Part shown: positions 55,150 through 64,000 of the stretch, one piece after another | How positions within the stretch are numbered: position 1 is the first letter of the stretch | How the letters are laid out: each line of letters begins with the position of its first letter | Source: Lepiota brunneoincarnata | Taxonomy: Eukaryota; Basidiomycota; Agaricomycetes; Agaricales; Agaricaceae | Length of the DNA stretch: 64,000 nucleotides | NCBI GenBank assembly: GCA_023014365.1 | Contig: JAEBUN010000027.1 | Coordinates: 496,001 to 560,000, forward strand | Direction of reading: 5' to 3' | Program-made: the position numbers and the translations under genes | The notes under the pieces: model-generated | Told to the model about the DNA's origin: nothing | Databases searched by the model: none | What the model saw: the letters and a program-made list of their open reading frames with translations, nothing else

Positions 55150-56764
55150 GATGTCTTGATAGGGTGTCTGGTGCAGGAATCTTTGATCCTGGGATGTGTT
55201 CTAATTTGAAGTTGTAGTCGGCAAGGGTCTGGACCCATTGTGCTTGTCAGTGGTTGATTTTCTGGGGTTTACACCAGTATGTGAGGTTTTGGTGATCTGT
55301 TCTGATATGGACAGTATGGGGGCTACCAAGGAGGTAGTGGTGCCATTCTTTGAGGGCTTAGATAATAGTGAGAAGTTCCCTGTCATAGATGTCATAGTTT
55401 TGTTCCACTGGTCCAAATGTCTTTGAATAGAATGATACAGGTTTCTGTATTCCGTTGATGTCATGTTGGTATAGGGCAGCTCTTGATGTGAATTTGGAAG
55501 CATTGGCTTCTATTTTGAAAGGTTTTGTGGAGTTGGGCATGAGGAGTACTGGTTCCTTTAAGAATTTGTTCTTGAGCATTTCAAACACCTTTTGTTGTTC
55601 TTCTTTCCATTCAAATTTGGTTGATTTGGATAGGAGTTGGTTAAGGGGTTTGGTATGGTGGGAGTAACTACAGATGAACTTCCAGTAGAAGTTACAGAAT
55701 CCAATGAATTTCTGAATGTGTCAGACTGTTTTTGGCACTGGCCAGTCTTCTATTCCCTTAAGTTTTCCAGGGTCCATTTTTATTTCATCTGGTGTGATGA
55801 TCATGCCAAGGTATTCAAGTCATTGTTTGTTGAACTTGCATTTCTCTGTTTTAAGGTAGAGGTCATTTTCCTGCAGGATTTGCAGTACTTTTTCCATAAG
55901 TTGGTTGGTTTCTTCCTGGGTTTTACTGTAAATCAGGATATCATCCATATAGATGATGATTCTTCCTTTCTCTATTATTTCAGAGAATAATGTGTCCATC
56001 ATATGTTGGAATGTTGTGGGACTGTTGCAAAGTCCAAAAAACATTACAGTTGGTTCAAAAAGACCCATAGGAGTCTTGAATGCTGCTTTCCATTGATTGC
56101 CATCTTTGATTCTGATGTTATTGTATCCTAGGCAGATGTTGAGCTTAGCGAAGTACTTAGCTCCTTTGAGTTTATCCATAATAGAGGAAATCATGGGAAT
56201 TGGATATGCATTTTTGACTGTATGATTGTTTAGATAATGATAGTCTTGGCAGGATCGGAGGTCTCCTCCTTTCTTGGCAACAAAGAAGAAGGGTGATGCC
56301 ATAGGGGATTTTGAGGGGCAGATATACCCTTTTCAGAGGTTTTCATCTATGAATTCTTTTAGTGCCTTTTCTTCAGCAGGTGCCACTTGATAAGGTTTCA
56401 TTGATTTTGCTTCAAATGTTAGCTTTAGTTTGATTTCATGATCAAACATTCTTGATAGTGGGAATCATTTGGAGGCTTTTTTGTTGAATATTTTAGCCCA
56501 TCAGGTGAATCTCTGAGGGATCTCAGGTGGTTCTTTGTTTGGTTCCAGTTGTTTTCCTTTTTGGTTTGCTGATTTTATTGGATTGTGTTGCTCATTGTGG
56601 AGCATTGTGGCATATGTAGCTTTGGTGTTTTCTTCTAATGGGGTTAGAAGCATTGGGTTCATTTCTCTTTCCAAAGAGAAGGTGTCAAGGTCAATGTTTG
56701 AAAGGTTGACATATTCTTCTGGGTTATCCTCAGGTTGAGAGGTTTTTCCAGCCATTATGTCCAT
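55150..56764 (-). pseudogene. Ty3/gypsy pol: RT and RNase H, element 2
   Basis: On the minus strand: an N-terminal linker (56764-56501), RT (56302-55820) with catalytic [13 protein letters not shown] and [17 protein letters not shown], and RNase H (55588-55358) with IEANASKFTSRAALYQ. The coding sequence stops at the LTR at 55149, so no integrase remains. In-frame TGA codons at 56501, 56465, 56333, 55820 and 55721 sit at positions where Arg is expected from context or from related elements (for example ENL-stop-KGYI and TV-stop-HIQKFIGF). Gag and protease of the same element lie just upstream. Confidence 0.85.
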
Positions 56765-56842
56765 GGTGATGGAGTTGAGTTTGACAGGTCGTTATAGGGT
56801 TCTGAGGAGTTTGGAAAAGTCTTGGTAATCGATTTGGGGTTT

Positions 56843-57148
56843 TCAAGAGAATGTCTTGGTTTTCCAATTGATGTTGGGGTTGTATTGTTCCAACCAGGGA
56901 AATCCAATGATGAGGTCTTTCTCACCAGTGTTTGTGATGTACACTTCTAGCATGCAATCTCTTCCATCAATGATGGTCCTGATTTTGATATATTCATGGA
57001 TTTTGCCATGTTGATTGTCAGTTCTGTCAATGTTGCTGAGAGGTATTGGTTGGTCTAGCTGTTTGGTTTGATAACCATGTTGTTCAACAACTTTATGGGA
57101 GATGAAGTTCCCTTGGGCTCCTGAGTCTATCAGGGCAGTGATGGCCAT
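56843..57148 (-). pseudogene. Retroviral-type aspartic protease, element 2
   Basis: The minus-strand frame contains the active-site motif ALIDSGAQGNFISHKV and a flap-like region ending IIGFPWLEQYNPNINW. This is the retropepsin that cleaves the Gag-Pol polyprotein. Element 3 carries a nearly identical protease at 60547-60842. It lies between the gag zinc knuckle and RT, as expected for Ty3/gypsy. The element is too damaged overall to be active. Confidence 0.85.
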
Positions 57149-58562
57149 GGGTATTGATGTCCATTCACTCCAAATCTTGATGGGTAGGTAGAGGGATTGT
57201 TTATTTGGGGAGAGTCATAGTTGTACAGAATTTATCGAGAAAGTGTCCTTCTGAGAGTGAGAATATATAGAGTCCTTCTGGGAACAAGCAGGGGCGCATC
57301 AGTCTGTGTTCTGTTTCAAAAATTCTGGAAGGGATGCATCTCCAGGTCTTTGGCTAGTGCAGAGTGGAGTTCTTGTTGGAGTTCAGGATTGAGGTCATTG
57401 ACCATTTGGTGCATCTGAGATGCAACTTCTGCAACTGCAAGGGAGTACTTGTGTTGCAGTGATTGTTGGGCATTCTGGTTTGGGAATCCAGGATGAGTGT
57501 TTTGTTGTCCAGGGAAGGGATGATTGGGGTTTCTTGCAGGGTGAGGAGAATTTGTGTGCATTCCAGGGAAGTATCTTGCTTGAGAGGGTTGAGGGCATTT
57601 GCTAACCCAGTGGTTTTTGACTCCACATTGGAAGCATTCTTGGTTCTGGTAGGCTTTTATTTGTTGTCTGGTGACAACGGCATCTAACTCCAAGGAGTCT
57701 TGAAGGTCTTCTTCAGCATAGTCCAGTTGAGGGATTTCTGGGTAAGGGTTTTTGTACTCTTCTTCCATTGTGGCATAGTCTATTTCCATGGCATGTGGGT
57801 CACATGGTGTGAATAATGGAGTGTTGCTCCTTTGGTAAAATTGTGTGTAGGGCATGTTGTTGTTTGGGCAGCTTGGTCTGTGATTGGGTTGGTATTGGTT
57901 CCTTTGGGGAAACATGTTTCTGGGGGTGCCATGGAGGGCATTGATTTGGTGGAAATTGTTGTCAAGTTTATTGGCTCAGGTATACCAAGCGGTGATAGTT
58001 GTCAGAGGGTTTTCCGATTTGTCAATCTTCATGGCAATGCGGCAGTCAATTGCCTTGTGAGACAGACTGATCAGGGCATGATCTTCAGTGAGTCCGGATT
58101 GATGGACAAGTTCCTTGAACTGAGAGTTGAATTCAGTCATTGGTTTGCCTATTTGGTGCAGGGTCTGGAGTTTGGTATGCACATATGCATGTTCATCTGC
58201 CAGGGTAAAGTCAGTTCTGAGTCTGGCAGTGAAGTTGTCCCAAGTTTCCATGGCTATGGGTTGTCCTGCTTGGGTTTGAGTGTTCCTCTCATGGAGGTAT
58301 TGTCTGGCTTAGGCTCAGGCATCTCCTGATTGCATTGTTGATAAGACAAACAGGGTTCTGGCAAGGTCAGTGTTGTAAGTGGTTTGATTGGCAAGTACAT
58401 AGACTTTGCATTGGAAGATCCAATCTTTGAATAGTCTTCTGTTTCCATTGAAGGTGATGGGTTTGAGGAGTCCTAACTCTTTTGGGGTTTGTGCAGCCAT
58501 TTGTAATTGTCCAGGTGGCAGTGATTGCAGAGGTGGAGTGGAGGGTGCTAGTAGGGCTAAGG

Positions 58563-58954
58563 TGTTATCAGAATTCCACTCAGAAGGACAGTTATGTTTA
58601 GTTCACTCTCTCATGTCAAATGTCACTATGAAACAATCAGTAGTATACATCAGAAGGACTATATTTAGCTTATGCCTCATTGTCTTATCTCTGACTCATA
58701 ATTACTCAGGTCCATCTACTTATAGTAGGAGCATAGCCACACTCAGTATTATATAAGGATACAGTACATTACCATGTATCCTTATCTTAGTGTTATACAG
58801 TTCTTGTCTCCTATACCTCTTTGCCCATGAACTGGCTGGACTTATAGTGCTCTGTCATCTCCAAGTTACACCTAGTAGGACAAGACCAAGTCTGTATAGA
58901 CATCTTGCCTCAAACACCATGCTACTCAAGAGTGAACCCCTGACCTGGGTAACA
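58563..58954 (+). mobile_element. Gypsy solo LTR, U3 type I, target duplication TAAGG
   Basis: It runs from TGTTATCAGAATTCCACTC to ACCTGGGTAACA and is flanked by TAAGG at 58558-58562 and 58955-58959. The undisturbed gag of element 3 shows the corresponding site near 62262 without the insert. It is oriented opposite to the gag gene it interrupts. Inside, ATAAGGATACA at 58753-58763 pairs with TGTATCCTTAT at 58775-58785. Confidence 0.9.
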
Positions 58955-59267
58955 TAAGGGGTGCGTATTGGGTTCTGATTTGTTGTTGTCTGTGATGTAG
59001 ATGTCTGAGTCATAGTCTACTGGGATTTTTCCTAGGTTTAGTTCAACAAAGGCTTCATGTCTTGTAAGGAGGTTTTCTTCAGAACCTGTGAGTTCTCTTG
59101 GTTGTTGTACAGTGTGTTGGAGTCTTTTGATTTTGTATTTGGTAAGTTGGTTTGTGATGATATCATGTTTTTCTTGTTTTTTGCATTGTCTTTGTCTTTC
59201 AGCTAGTACAGTGGAGACACTTGATGGTGTTGAGATGATTTGGGTAGATGTTAATGCACGTGGAGTG

Positions 59268-59587
59268 TGTTAGGGGAATGTAGGTGCACCAGAACCAAGT
59301 TGATATTTGGGTGCTGATCACAATTGGCACACACACTACTTAAGTACAATAACAGTCTGTGCACAGACCAGGTAGCAAACACTACTTAGACTACCAGATA
59401 TAACATGTGCAAACAATATACAACAATATTAGAAATGTAATTGTACACAGGATCAGGCTTGGGGACAGGGGCAGCTGAAGGCTGAGGTTGGGCTCAGGCA
59501 TCGGGCATTGGCTAGAGAGGCTGAGCCCAGACACCCAACCACAGACCCCTAAACATATCTTGTGTAAGGGGGTGCAGTCCCCTTACA
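59268..59587. mobile_element. Solo LTR, family B, 320 bp, target duplication GAGTG
   Basis: It begins TGTTAGGGGAATGTAGG and ends CAGTCCCCTTACA, flanked by GAGTG at 59263-59267 and 59588-59592. The homologous site in element 3 (about 62612) reads GTGGAGTTGGTGAATC without insert. It is the second copy of the family seen at 45743-46039, about the same length and with the same terminal ten bases. Confidence 0.9.
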
Positions 59588-60130
59588 GAGTGGGTGAATC
59601 GAATGGGGATGGAGAATAGAACAGTGACGGTGTTTGAGTGGGTCATGGTGTAGGGTTTCTTCTTGGATCAGGGTTTTGGATTCCTGGTCCTGAGATTCTG
59701 TTTCTCAATTTGGGAGGAGGGGGTGATGAGGATTCTCAAGCTGAGAATTTCTTTGGTGGTGTGGTGGTGGTTGTCTAGCAATTGATTACTGCTAGAAGTA
59801 TGAAGAATTGAGTGAGGATAACTTGTATGCTGAGGTATAAGTTCCAAGATCTGATGTGACAGCAGTTGCAGTAGCAATGTATGAGTTTGAGTTTGACTGT
59901 AAGGATGCAGTGTGCTGAGAGTATGGCTATGGTGATGAAGGTCACTAGCAATAGATGAGCCAGGTCTGCTGGCAGAGGTGGGATGGAGGATAAGAACATA
60001 GCAATGGCTACAGAGAATGTTGCAATTGGCAACAATGTCATATTCCATGACACAGAGTACCTTGACACGTTTAGTACATCAGCAGAGCAGAGGGCAAGCA
60101 AGAGATAAGCAGCAGAGTATCTTAGTGTTT

Positions 60131-60546
60131 TGTTACCCAGGTTAGCAGTTTGCTCTTGAGTAGCACAGTGTTCAAGGCAAGATGTCTACACAGACTTGGT
60201 CTTGTCCTACTAGGTGTGACTTGGAGATGATGGAGCACTATAAGTCCAGCTGGTTTATGGGCAAAGAGGTATAGGAGGCAAGAACTGTATAACACTAAGA
60301 TAGGGATACATAGTGATGTACTGTATCCTTATATACTACTATGTGTGGCTATGCTCCTACTATATATATCTGGACCCAGGTAAAGTGAGTCATACTGAGT
60401 CAAGGTCTTATCTATCTAATTATAGATTGTTCTGATGTGCACTTCTGATTGTTTCAGAGTGACAGTTCTTCTATCTATTTATATACTTGGTGCTTCTGAT
60501 AAGAGTTCCTTCTGGACAGGTTTCTGATTGGGGAATTCTGATAACA
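60131..60546 (-). mobile_element. Gypsy 5' LTR of element 2, U3 type II
   Basis: In minus orientation it runs TGTTATCAGAATTCC to CCTGGGTAACA and is followed by the leader AAACACTAAGATACTCTGCT, identical to the leader next to the LTR at 63024. It is therefore the 5' LTR of element 2. On its other side it abuts the protease of element 3, so element 2 entered element 3 there. Its distal U3 contains repeated ATCAGAA motifs and matches the LTR at 63583, not the type I LTRs. Confidence 0.8.
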
Positions 60547-60842
60547 GTCTTAGTCTTCCAATTGATGTTGGGGTTGTATTGTTCCAACCAGGGAAATCCA
60601 ATGATGAGGTCTTTCTCACCAGTATTTGTGACATATGCTTCTAGCATGCAATCTCTTCCATCAATGATGGTCTTGATTTTGATGTATTCATGGATCTTGC
60701 CATGTTGATTGTCAGTTCCATCAATGTTGCTGAGAGGAATTGGTTGGTCCAGCCATTTGGTTTGATAACCATGTTGTTCAATGACTTTGTGGGAGATAAA
60801 GTTCCCTTGAGCTCCTGAGTCTATCAGGGCAGTGATGGCCAT
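60547..60842 (-). pseudogene. Aspartic protease, element 3, truncated by element 2
   Basis: Nearly identical to the element 2 protease, with ALIDSGAQGNFISHKV at the start and IIGFPWLEQYNPNINW near the end. The next codons run into the LTR at 60546. No RT or integrase of this element is found further along, so it is a 5' fragment only. Confidence 0.8.
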
Positions 60843-61018
60843 GGGTTTTGATGTCTATTCACTCCAAATCTCAATGGGTAGGAAAAGAGATCATTTATTT
60901 GGGGAAAGTCATAATTGTACAGAGTTTATCGAGAAATTGTCCTTCTGGGAGTGAGAGTACATAAAGTCCTTCTGAGTTCTGGAATGTGCAGGGGCACATT
61001 GATCAACACCATTCCGTT

Positions 61019-62725
61019 TTAAAAATCCTGGAATGGATGCATCTCCGGATCCTCAGCTAGCATGGAGTGGAGCTCTTGTTGCAATTTGGGATTGAGTTCA
61101 TCAACTATTTGGTGCATCTGAGATGCAACTTCTGCAGCAGCAAGGGAGTACTTGTGTTGTTGGGGTTTAAAGCTGGGGTTAGGCCTATTTCCTTGAAAAG
61201 GAGGGTGATTTGGGTTTCTGGCTGGGCATGGTGGATTGGTACGCATTCCTGGGAAGTGTCTAGTGGGTGGTAGGTGTGGGCATTTACTGACCCAATGATT
61301 GTTTGCTCCACATTGGAAGCATTCTTGCTTTTGGGAAGCCTTCATTTGTTGTTCCATGACAACTGCATCTATCTCCAATGGTTCTTGTGTGGAGTCTTCT
61401 TTGGTATATTCCAGTTGTGGAATTTTGGGATAGGGATCTTCATATCCTTCTTCTACTATGGCATAGTCTATTTCCATGGCATGTAGGTCATATGGTGTGA
61501 ATTGTGGAGCATTGCTCCTTTGGTAAAACTGTGCATAGGGCACATTGTTGTTTGGATGGCTTCATCCATGGTTTGGTTGGTATTGTTTTCTTTGGGGGAA
61601 TATGTTTCTGGGAGTTCCATAAAGGGCATTGATTTGGTGGAAATTGTCATCAAGTTTGTTTGCTTAGGTATACCAAGCAGTGATAGTTATCAGAGGGTTC
61701 TCCAATTCATCAATTTTCATGGCAATGTGGTGATTGATTGCCTTACAGTATAGATCAATCAGGGCATGATCTTCTGTGAGTCCAGATTGGCAGACAAGTT
61801 CCTTGAACTGAGCATTGAACTCAGTCATTGGTTTACCTGCTTGGTGCAGGGTCTGGAGTTTGGTATGTACATACACATGTTTGTCTGCCAGGGTGAAGTC
61901 AGTCCTGAGTTGGGCAGTAAAGTTGTCCCAAGTCTCCATGGCTATGGGCTGTCCTGCTTGGGTTTGGGCATTCCTTTTGTGGAGGTATTGTCTGGCCCAG
62001 GCTCGGGCATCTCTTAATTGCATCATCAATAAGACGAATAAGGTTCTGGTGAGGTTGGTGTTGTAAGTGGTTGTATTGGTGAGCATGTAAACTTCACATT
62101 GGAAGATCCAGTCTTTGAATAGTCTTCTAGTTCCATCAAAGGCAATGGGTTTAAGGAGGCCTAATTCTTTTGGGGTTTGTGCAGTGGCCATTTGTAGTTG
62201 TCTGGTGGGTGGTGGCAGTGGTGGTGTTGGAGGTTGTGTAGGTCATAGGGGGGGTGCTGGTAGGGCTAAGGGTATTGTGGGTGTGGGTAGTGTGGGTGGT
62301 TGCAGATCAGGTTCTGATTTATTATCGTCTGTGATGTAGATGTCTGAATTGTCATCTACTGGGATTTTTCCTTTGTTGAGTTCAACAAAAGCTTCATGTC
62401 TTGCAAGGAAGTTTTCTTCAGAACCTGTGAGTTCTCTTGGTTGTTGTACAGCATATTGGAGTCTTTTGAGTTCATGAGGAGTGAGTTGGTTTGTGAATAT
62501 GTCGCATTTTTCTTGTTCTTCATGTTGTCTTTGTCTTTCAGCTAGTGCAGCAGAGACACTTGATGATGTTGGGGTTCTTGTGGTGATTTGGGTAGATGTT
62601 GATACTTGTGGAGTTGGTGAATCAAATAGGGATGGGGGGTAAAATGGTGGTGGTATTTGTGTGGGTGTGGGGTTCCTTCTTGGATCAGGGTTCTGGATTC
62701 CTGGTCCTGAGATTCTGCTTCTCAA
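61019..62725 (-). pseudogene. Gag of gypsy element 3
   Basis: On the minus strand: an N-terminal Pro/Thr-rich part with Gln/Glu-rich helix (62725-62243), a capsid-like part (62191-61664, KELGLLKPIAFDGTRRLFKD, METWDNFTAQLRTDFTLADK) and a C-terminal part (61543-61019) with zinc knuckle CFQCGANNHWVSKC. It is less damaged than element 2; at 61997-62005 it keeps the TGG and CGA codons that are stops in element 2. Stops remain between the parts (for example near 62240 and 61564), so it is also inactive. Confidence 0.8.
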
Positions 62726-63023
62726 TTTGGGAGGAGGGGGTGATGGAGTTTCTTGGGCTGAGAACTTCTTGGGAGGTGTGGTGGTAGTTGTCTAGCAATC
62801 AATTATCGCTAGGAGAATGAAAAATTGGGTGGTGATGATGGATATTCCTGAGTACAGGTTCCATGATCTGATGACACAGCAGTGGTAAGGGCATGTGATG
62901 CATTTGAGTTCTAGAGTGATTATTCGTTGGATAACCAGAGTACCTTGACATGTTCAGTACATTGGTAGAACAGAGCAGAGTAGAGGGCAAGCAAGAGATA
63001 AGCAGCAGAGTATCTTAGTGTTT
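62726..63023 (-). other. Leader of gypsy element 3
   Basis: The untranslated leader between the 5' LTR and gag. It matches the leader of element 2 (59.76-60.13 kb), including AGCAGCAGAGTATCTTAGTG read on the plus strand next to the LTR. The primer-binding site should lie at the LTR boundary; the first bases AAACACTAAGATAC could not be matched to a specific tRNA by eye. Confidence 0.6.
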
Positions 63024-63417
63024 TGTTACCTGGGTTAGGGGTTCACTCTTGAGTAGCATGGTGGGCGAGACAAGATGTCTATACAGACTTGATCTTGTCC
63101 TACTAGGTGTGACTTGGAGATGATGGAGCACTATAAGTCCAGCTGGTTTATGGGCAAAGAGGTATAGGAGGCAAGAACTGCATAACACTAAGATAGGGAT
63201 ACATAGTGATGTACTGTATCCTTATATAATACTAAGTGTGGCTATGCTCCTACTGTAAGTAGATAGACCCAAGTAATTATGAGTCAGAGATAAGACAATG
63301 AGGCATAAGCTAAATATAGTCCTTCTGATGTACACTACTGATTGTTTCATAGTGACATTTTGATGTGAGAGAGTAAACTAAACATAACCGTCCTTCTGAT
63401 GTGGAATTCTGATAACA
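63024..63417 (-). mobile_element. Gypsy 5' LTR of element 3, U3 type I
   Basis: In minus orientation it runs TGTTATCAGAATTCCACATC to AACCCAGGTAACA, followed by the element 3 leader. It carries the same 3' half (TATA region, TAGTAGGACAAGA(C/T)CAAGTC block) as all other gypsy LTRs here. The 165 bases on its outer side (63418-63582) are unassigned but contain several TCAGAAG-like motifs. Confidence 0.8.
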
Positions 63418-63582
63418 CAGTTGGTACAAACTCTTTTAGTTACATCAGAAGCTGAGGCAATTCAGCTAAAGGATTTCCTTTAATCTCTCTATATATATGA
63501 AACTTCTAAGGAAGTTCACCCAGCACTGGTTGCACTTTAAGCATAACCAGCTTATACTTCTTACTAGCTGAACATAAAAGAG

Positions 63583-63997
63583 TGTTATCAGAAGTCCCCT
63601 TAAACCCTCTTATCAGAAGCCTCACTGGGAGGAACTCTTATCAGAAGCACCCAAAGTATAAATAGATAGAAGACCTGTCATCCTGAAACAATCAGAAGTA
63701 CCATCAGAACAATCTATACTTATATAGATAAGGATATGACTCACTTACCTGTGTCCAGATATATATAGTAGGAGCATAGCCACACATAGTAGTATATAAG
63801 GATACTGTACCATACCCTTGTATCCTTATCTTAGTGTTATAAAGTTCTTGCCTCCTATACCTCTTTGCCCTTAAACTGGCTGGACTAGAGTGCTCTGTCA
63901 TCTCCAAGTCATGCCTAGTAGGACAGGACCAAGTCTGTATAGACATCCTGTGACGAATGCTGTGCTACTCAAGAGTGAACCCCTAACCTGGGTAACA
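63583..63997 (+). mobile_element. Gypsy LTR at the right edge, U3 type II, probably the 5' LTR of a further element
   Basis: It runs from TGTTATCAGAAGTCCCC to ACCTGGGTAACA in plus orientation. The three remaining bases, AAA, are what the leader of elements 2 and 3 starts with, so an internal region probably continues beyond the window. The distal U3 has repeated TATCAGAAG units at 63586, 63610 and 63635 and further ATCAGAA motifs. Confidence 0.75.
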
Positions 63998-64000
63998 AAA

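Larger units (their letters stand above)
57316..60130 (-). pseudogene. Gag and leader of gypsy element 2, interrupted by two solo LTRs
   Basis: The gag C-terminal part (57915-57316) has a zinc knuckle, CFQCGVKNHWVSKC, for genome packaging. The capsid-like part spans 58500-57976 (KELGLLKPITFNGNRRLFKD, then METWDNFTARLRTDFTLAD). It breaks at 58309-58317, where TGA and TAA replace the CGA and TGG seen in element 3. The N-terminal part (about 58960-59760) is split from the rest by a solo LTR at 58563-58954 and is itself interrupted by a family B solo LTR at 59268-59587. The untranslated leader runs to the LTR at 60131. Confidence 0.8.

Noticed and set aside
60131..63417. Reading 60131-60546 and 63024-63417 as the two LTRs of one complete element
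   Set aside because: Both are in the same orientation and each is followed by its own leader and gag. The inner region ends in a truncated protease, and the two LTRs have different U3 types, so they belong to two nested elements.
1..64000. tRNA or rRNA genes
   Set aside because: I looked for B-box-like GGTTC(A/G)A(A/T)TCC sequences and cloverleaf-forming stretches and did not find one I could fold; a dedicated tRNA search would settle this.

Overview
The window is nuclear DNA of a filamentous fungus, most likely a basidiomycete of the Agaricomycetes. Genes carry many short GT-AG introns (about 40-75 bp) and even micro-exons (13, 28 and 31 nt). The families are typical of such genomes: F-box/leucine-rich proteins, a fungal calpain-like protease, a Zn(II)2Cys6 regulator, a secreted phosphoesterase and Ty3/gypsy elements with a zinc-knuckle gag. 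The gene style and retroelements are compatible with Rhizoctonia/Ceratobasidium, but nothing here proves the genus. Splice sites below were chosen by hand from reading-frame continuity.

Region by region. (1) 1-7.1 kb: a tandem duplication of a divergent gene pair, an F-box-like gene on the minus strand and an unknown gene on the plus strand. The first F-box copy has a single nonsense change, and both copies of the partner are frameshifted. A 308-bp MITE sits in the first copy, and the second copy preserves its empty site. (2) 7.5-9.4 kb: a membrane protein gene. (3) 11.1-21 kb: a decayed array of related transmembrane-protein genes plus a calpain pseudogene. One copy (18.3-20.4 kb) has an intact 3' half; the others carry frameshifts, a deletion and a copia-like solo LTR. 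(4) 21.4-42 kb: conventional single-copy genes: phosphoesterase, intact 12-exon calpain-like protease, Ser/Pro-rich protein, N-terminally anchored Lys-rich protein, Zn(II)2Cys6 factor and F-box/LRR protein.

(5) 42.3-64 kb: a sharp change to AT-rich, CpG-poor, repeat-filled sequence. It holds decayed retroelement fragments, parts of at least three Ty3/gypsy elements (one a chromodomain type), five gypsy LTRs in both orientations, two solo LTRs of a second family with 5-bp target duplications, and a 3.38-kb pogo-like DNA transposon inside a gypsy integrase. In the gypsy ORFs nearly every internal stop is TGA where an arginine is expected, as CGA-to-TGA deamination would produce. The pogo-like element still carries more CpG and looks younger.

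I did not find a convincing new multi-gene system. The most informative content is the insertion history, readable because duplicated segments preserve empty sites, and the CpG-decay signature. No rRNA, tRNA or CRISPR was recognised.
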